Assembly (NCBI GenBank): GCA_026645735.1
Contig: JAPKMT010000030.1
Coordinates: forward strand, 1-42,087
From: Flexilinea sp.
Lineage (GTDB): Bacteria; Chloroflexota; Anaerolineae; Anaerolineales; Anaerolineaceae
Direction: 5' to 3'
DNA: 42,087 nt
In this document: positions 41,892 through 42,087 of the stretch, one piece after another
How positions within the stretch are numbered: the stretch's first letter is position 1
Layout: every line of letters starts with the position of its first letter
Position numbers and translations under genes: made by a program
Notes under the pieces: model-generated
Database searches by the model: none
What the model was told of the DNA's origin: nothing
What the model saw: only the letters and a program-made list of their open reading frames with translations

Positions 41892-42013
41892 CAGCAATTC
41901 GAACTATGGAAAAAATAATTGTTGTTGTGGAGTTTTTACGCTTCGCGCAAAAACTCCACAACAACATATTTTCTCTCGCTATTCGAAAAGCATGTTCATA
42001 TTTCGTACTGCTA
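41892..42013. mobile_element. Full-length palindromic MITE, copy H (122 bp)
   Basis: The left end is CAGCAATTCGAACTATGG and the right end CATATTTCGTACTGCTA. A 22-bp stem spans 41920-41941 and 41945-41966, loop TTC, with one A/C mismatch beside the loop. The variable segment TGTGGAGT is mirrored by ACTCCACA. Flanks TGAACAAAC (41882-41890) and TGACCAAAT (42014-42022) agree at 7 of 9 positions, allowing one extra C at the left edge. Confidence 0.85.
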
Positions 42014-42087
42014 TGACCAAATTCAAAAATTCAAAATGGAGGATTGTCGCCGCAGCCTGTTCCAATGAATCAAATTTGGTATCTTTG
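41979..42087 (-). CDS. Possible C-terminal end of an unknown gene running off the right edge
   Basis: On the minus strand a frame enters from the right edge (KDTKFDSLEQAAATILHFEF and following) and stops at 41981-41979 inside copy H. If real, its last dozen codons and its stop are contributed by the mobile element, as in the RecA-like gene at 22819. Only about 24 residues precede the element, so it may be chance. No family is recognised. Confidence 0.25.
   Translation of the reverse strand, partial: KDTKFDSLEQAAATILHFEFLNLVIAVRNMNMLFE

Noticed and set aside
16713..42013. Palindromic repeats as a CRISPR array
   Set aside because: Copies are dispersed over 25 kb, lie in different gene gaps, and lack regular short spacers or cas genes.

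Overview
The window looks like part of a chromosome from a low-GC anaerobic member of the Chloroflexota, probably class Anaerolineae. The phylum call is moderately confident and no genus is claimed. It rests on the layout of the division/cell-wall and nusA-infB clusters, a zinc-ribbon/LysM membrane protein with a Thr-Pro linker, large secreted proteins with low-complexity linkers, and an unusual bacterial family B DNA polymerase. No rRNA, tRNA, CRISPR array or transposase gene was seen.

Layout. On the minus strand, 1-6235 holds the cell-wall/division cluster mraZ-rsmH-ftsL-ftsI-murF-mraY and the first codons of murD, tightly overlapping, with a strong promoter and candidate MraZ boxes. Divergent from it, 6500-14314 (+) is nusA-rnpM(ylxR)-infB-rbfA-nrnA-truB-ribF, with a terminator-like hairpin in the nusA leader. 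14343-19659 holds an esterase, a DUF493 protein coupled to a Tat-type L,D-transpeptidase, hemW and a LysM protein. 19864-23421 (-) is a three-gene cassette: a degenerate RecA-like protein ending in a putative sliding-clamp motif, a small helical protein and a PolB-like polymerase with altered motifs. 23756-29846 (-) encodes three paralogous secreted proteins built from repeated lectin-like beta-sandwich domains. 30242-34222 holds der, lepB, a YgiT-type zinc-finger gene and a TPR membrane protein. 34632-40349 (+) is a BMP/NupOPQ-type nucleoside ABC importer. 40404-41807 (-) is ddl plus a sugar-phosphate-isomerase-like cupin.

Two things stand out. First, a family of roughly 123-bp palindromic MITE-like elements is scattered between the genes (at least seven hairpin copies, several decayed ones, and a 64-74 bp hairpin-less class). 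The elements have conserved terminal inverted repeats and apparent 9-bp target duplications. Their central hairpin arms differ between copies but stay complementary within each copy. Second, the RecA-like/helical/PolB cassette has a consensus promoter overlapped by a LexA-like palindrome, a probable leaderless first gene, and a clamp-binding-like C-terminus. It looks like a damage-inducible translesion or repair module analogous to, but unrelated in parts to, ImuA-ImuB-DnaE2. Two elements inserted into this operon, and the sequence before insertion can be reconstructed from the target duplications.
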